Positions 5,784-6,788 of a stretch of 6,788 nucleotides of DNA are shown here, one piece after another. Within the stretch, counting starts at the first letter, position 1; every line of letters starts with the position of its first letter. This DNA is from Pyrodictiaceae archaeon (GTDB lineage Archaea; Thermoproteota; Thermoprotei_A; Sulfolobales; Pyrodictiaceae). The position numbers and the translations under genes are program-made. Under the pieces are notes generated by a model. That model worked only from the letters and a program-made list of their open reading frames with translations. It did not search any database and had not been told where the DNA came from. The stretch is from the NCBI GenBank assembly GCA_015520245.1, contig WAQM01000100.1, positions 1 to 6,788 on the forward strand. The letters run 5' to 3'.

Positions 5784-6260
5784 TTGGCCAGCTGCCCGCT
5801 CGTCACGACGGCAGGGCCCGAGCACCTGGACGAGGTCTACGCGATCGAGGTCGCCTCCTTCGACAGGCCCTACCCCCGCTGGTACATCAAGGTGCTGCGC
5901 GAGCTCGCCGGCGACCTCTTCCTCGTGGCGCTGTGCGGCGGCCGGGTCGCGGGCTACGCGGTGGCGCTACCGAGGCGGTGGAGGTCCTGCCACCTGGCGT
6001 CGATAGCGGTCGCCCCCAGCTACCGCCGGCGGAGGCTGGGCGCCGCGCTCCTCGCGAGCGTCGAGCAGCTGTGCTGGGAGAGGGGGATGAGGTCGGTGGT
6101 GCTCGAGGTCGAGGCGACGAACGCGCCCGCGCTGGCGCTATACAGAGCGTTCGGCTACCTCGAGGCCGGCCTGGTCCCCGACTACTACGGTCCGGGCCGC
6201 CACGCCCTGCTGATGATCAAGCCGCTCGAGCCGGCCCCCGTCTGCCGCCTCGACCCGTAA
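5784..6260 (+). CDS. rimI: Archaeal RimI/Ard1-type protein N-terminal acetyltransferase
   Basis: GNAT enzyme of 158 residues that should transfer acetyl from acetyl-CoA to the alpha-amino group of proteins in the cytosol. SIAVAPSYRRRRLGAALL (73-90) is the acetyl-CoA motif region, LEVEATNAPALALYRAFGY (107-125) is motif B, and DYYGPGRHALLM (133-144) is the characteristic end of archaeal RimI/Ard1 proteins. H70 (SCHLASIAV) aligns with a histidine implicated in catalysis in the Sulfolobus enzyme, as I recall. In the Q/R-x-x-G-x-G/A loop the first glycine position is R84, while G86 fills the last position. The start is TTG 5784; no other ATG, GTG or TTG lies before the conserved fold, and no Shine-Dalgarno sequence precedes it, which fits a leaderless message. 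It is divergent from Pelota by 58 bp and followed by DNA polymerase B after 48 bp. Confidence 0.9.
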   Translation: MASCPLVTTAGPEHLDEVYAIEVASFDRPYPRWYIKVLRELAGDLFLVALCGGRVAGYAVALPRRWRSCHLASIAVAPSYRRRRLGAALLASVEQLCWERGMRSVVLEVEATNAPALALYRAFGYLEAGLVPDYYGPGRHALLMIKPLEPAPVCRLDP

Positions 6261-6292
6261 GCCTAACCCGGGCGCGCGGCCCCACACGCCGC

Positions 6293-6301
6293 GGGGGCGC
6301 C
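6293..6301 (+). repeat. GGGGGCGCC copy 3 (leader of DNA polymerase B)
   Basis: This third copy is part of the palindrome GGGGCGCCCC (6294-6303) and ends seven bases before the GTG at 6309. It is closer to the start codon than the other two copies and has no clear TATA-like element directly before it; CCTAA at 6262-6266 is a weak candidate. Confidence 0.5.
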
Positions 6302-6308
6302 CCGCGCC

Positions 6309-6788
6309 GTGAAGCTGGACTTCATGCTGCTCGACGCCAGCTACGAGGTCGTGGGGCGCGAGCCCGTCGTCGTCCTCTGGGGCGTTTCGTCGACCGGCGA
6401 GCGGGTGGTCCTGCTGGACAGGAGGTTCCGGCCGTACTTCTACGCCCTGCTGGCCGAGGGCTACGAGGGGCAGGCTGACAGGATAGCGTCGAGGGTCAGG
6501 GCGCTCAGCAAGCCCCGCAGCCCCATACTGCGCGTCGACGTCGTCGAGAGGAAGTACTTCGGCAGGCCCCGCAAGGTGCTCAAGATCACGACCGTGCTGC
6601 CCGAGGCCGTCAGGGAGTACAGGGAGGAGGTTAGGAGGCTCGAGGGCGTGGAGGACGTCCTCGAGGCCGACATAAGGTTCGCCATGAGGTATCTCATCGA
6701 CCACCGGATGTTCCCCTTCGCGTGGTACCGCGTCGAGGTCGAGGACGCGGGCAGGCAGCCGGGCTTCAGGGTCGACAGGGTCTACAAC
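6309..6788 (+). CDS. polB: Family B DNA polymerase, N-terminal domain (partial, 3' end off window)
   Basis: Replicative-type archaeal DNA polymerase; only the first 160 codons are present, so exonuclease and polymerase active sites lie outside the window. The visible part is the N-terminal uracil-sensing domain: RPYFYALL at 41-48, the PEAV loop at 98-101, and ADIRFAMRYLID at 120-131. By alignment from memory with the Pyrococcus furiosus enzyme, P42, Y43, P98, V101 and F124 match pocket residues P36, Y37, P90, V93 and F116, so template uracil read-ahead recognition is probably kept. RYLIDHRMFPFAWYR and EDAGRQPGFRVDRVY strongly resemble my memory of a Pyrodictium occultum polymerase. The start is taken as GTG 6309, because KLDFMLLD is family-like and an in-frame TAA lies at 6264-6266; ATG 6324 is the alternative. 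It lies 48 bp after rimI in the same direction. Confidence 0.93.
   Translation, partial: MKLDFMLLDASYEVVGREPVVVLWGVSSTGERVVLLDRRFRPYFYALLAEGYEGQADRIASRVRALSKPRSPILRVDVVERKYFGRPRKVLKITTVLPEAVREYREEVRRLEGVEDVLEADIRFAMRYLIDHRMFPFAWYRVEVEDAGRQPGFRVDRVYN

Noticed and set aside
6294..6303. GGGGCGCCCC palindrome as a terminator after rimI
   Set aside because: It has no loop and no T tract, and it lies directly before the polymerase start, so it is more likely leader or promoter sequence.
1..6788. CRISPR arrays, insertion sequences, attachment sites, tRNA or rRNA genes
   Set aside because: I saw no regularly spaced direct repeats, transposase motifs or tRNA-like folds; nearly all the DNA is occupied by seven recognisable genes.

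Overview
The window looks like chromosomal DNA of a hyperthermophilic crenarchaeon (Thermoproteota), probably Desulfurococcales-like. The signs are very high G+C (about two thirds by eye), GTG and TTG start codons, spacers of about 50 bp with AT-rich TATA-like islands, an archaeal Pelota gene, an archaeal RimI-type acetyltransferase, and a family B DNA polymerase whose N-terminus resembles, from memory, the Pyrodictium occultum enzyme. The species cannot be named from the sequence.

Layout. Bases 1 to about 1732 (possibly to 1804), minus strand: a ClC-family chloride channel or transporter with two C-terminal CBS domains, cut by the left edge and with an unclear start codon. 1902-2633 and 2630-3637, plus strand: a small nucleotidyltransferase and a radical SAM enzyme, joined by a TTGA stop/start overlap. 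3687-4652, plus strand: a cytosolic protein with an unrecognised N-terminal domain fused to a sulfite-oxidase-type molybdopterin domain. 4649-5725, minus strand: Pelota, which converges on the preceding gene so that both stop codons lie in one CTAG. 5784-6260, plus strand: RimI-like N-acetyltransferase, divergent from Pelota across 58 bp. 6309-6788, plus strand: the first 160 codons of DNA polymerase B, running off the right edge.

How the genes relate. The right half is housekeeping information processing: ribosome rescue, protein N-terminal acetylation and replication. The left half is more unusual. The nucleotidyltransferase and radical SAM pair is the best candidate for an undescribed function, because the two proteins are translationally coupled and neither has a clear assigned substrate. 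The molybdopterin fusion protein is the second candidate. I saw no mobile element, CRISPR array, tRNA or rRNA.

Regulatory DNA is compressed into four spacers: 1805-1901, 3638-3686, 5726-5783 and 6261-6308. A 9-mer, GGGGGCGCC, occurs in the last three. In two of them it directly follows a TATA-like element at nearly the same distance from the start codon. The Pelota/RimI spacer has a single AT-rich octamer between perfect 7-bp inverted arms, which may serve both divergent genes.
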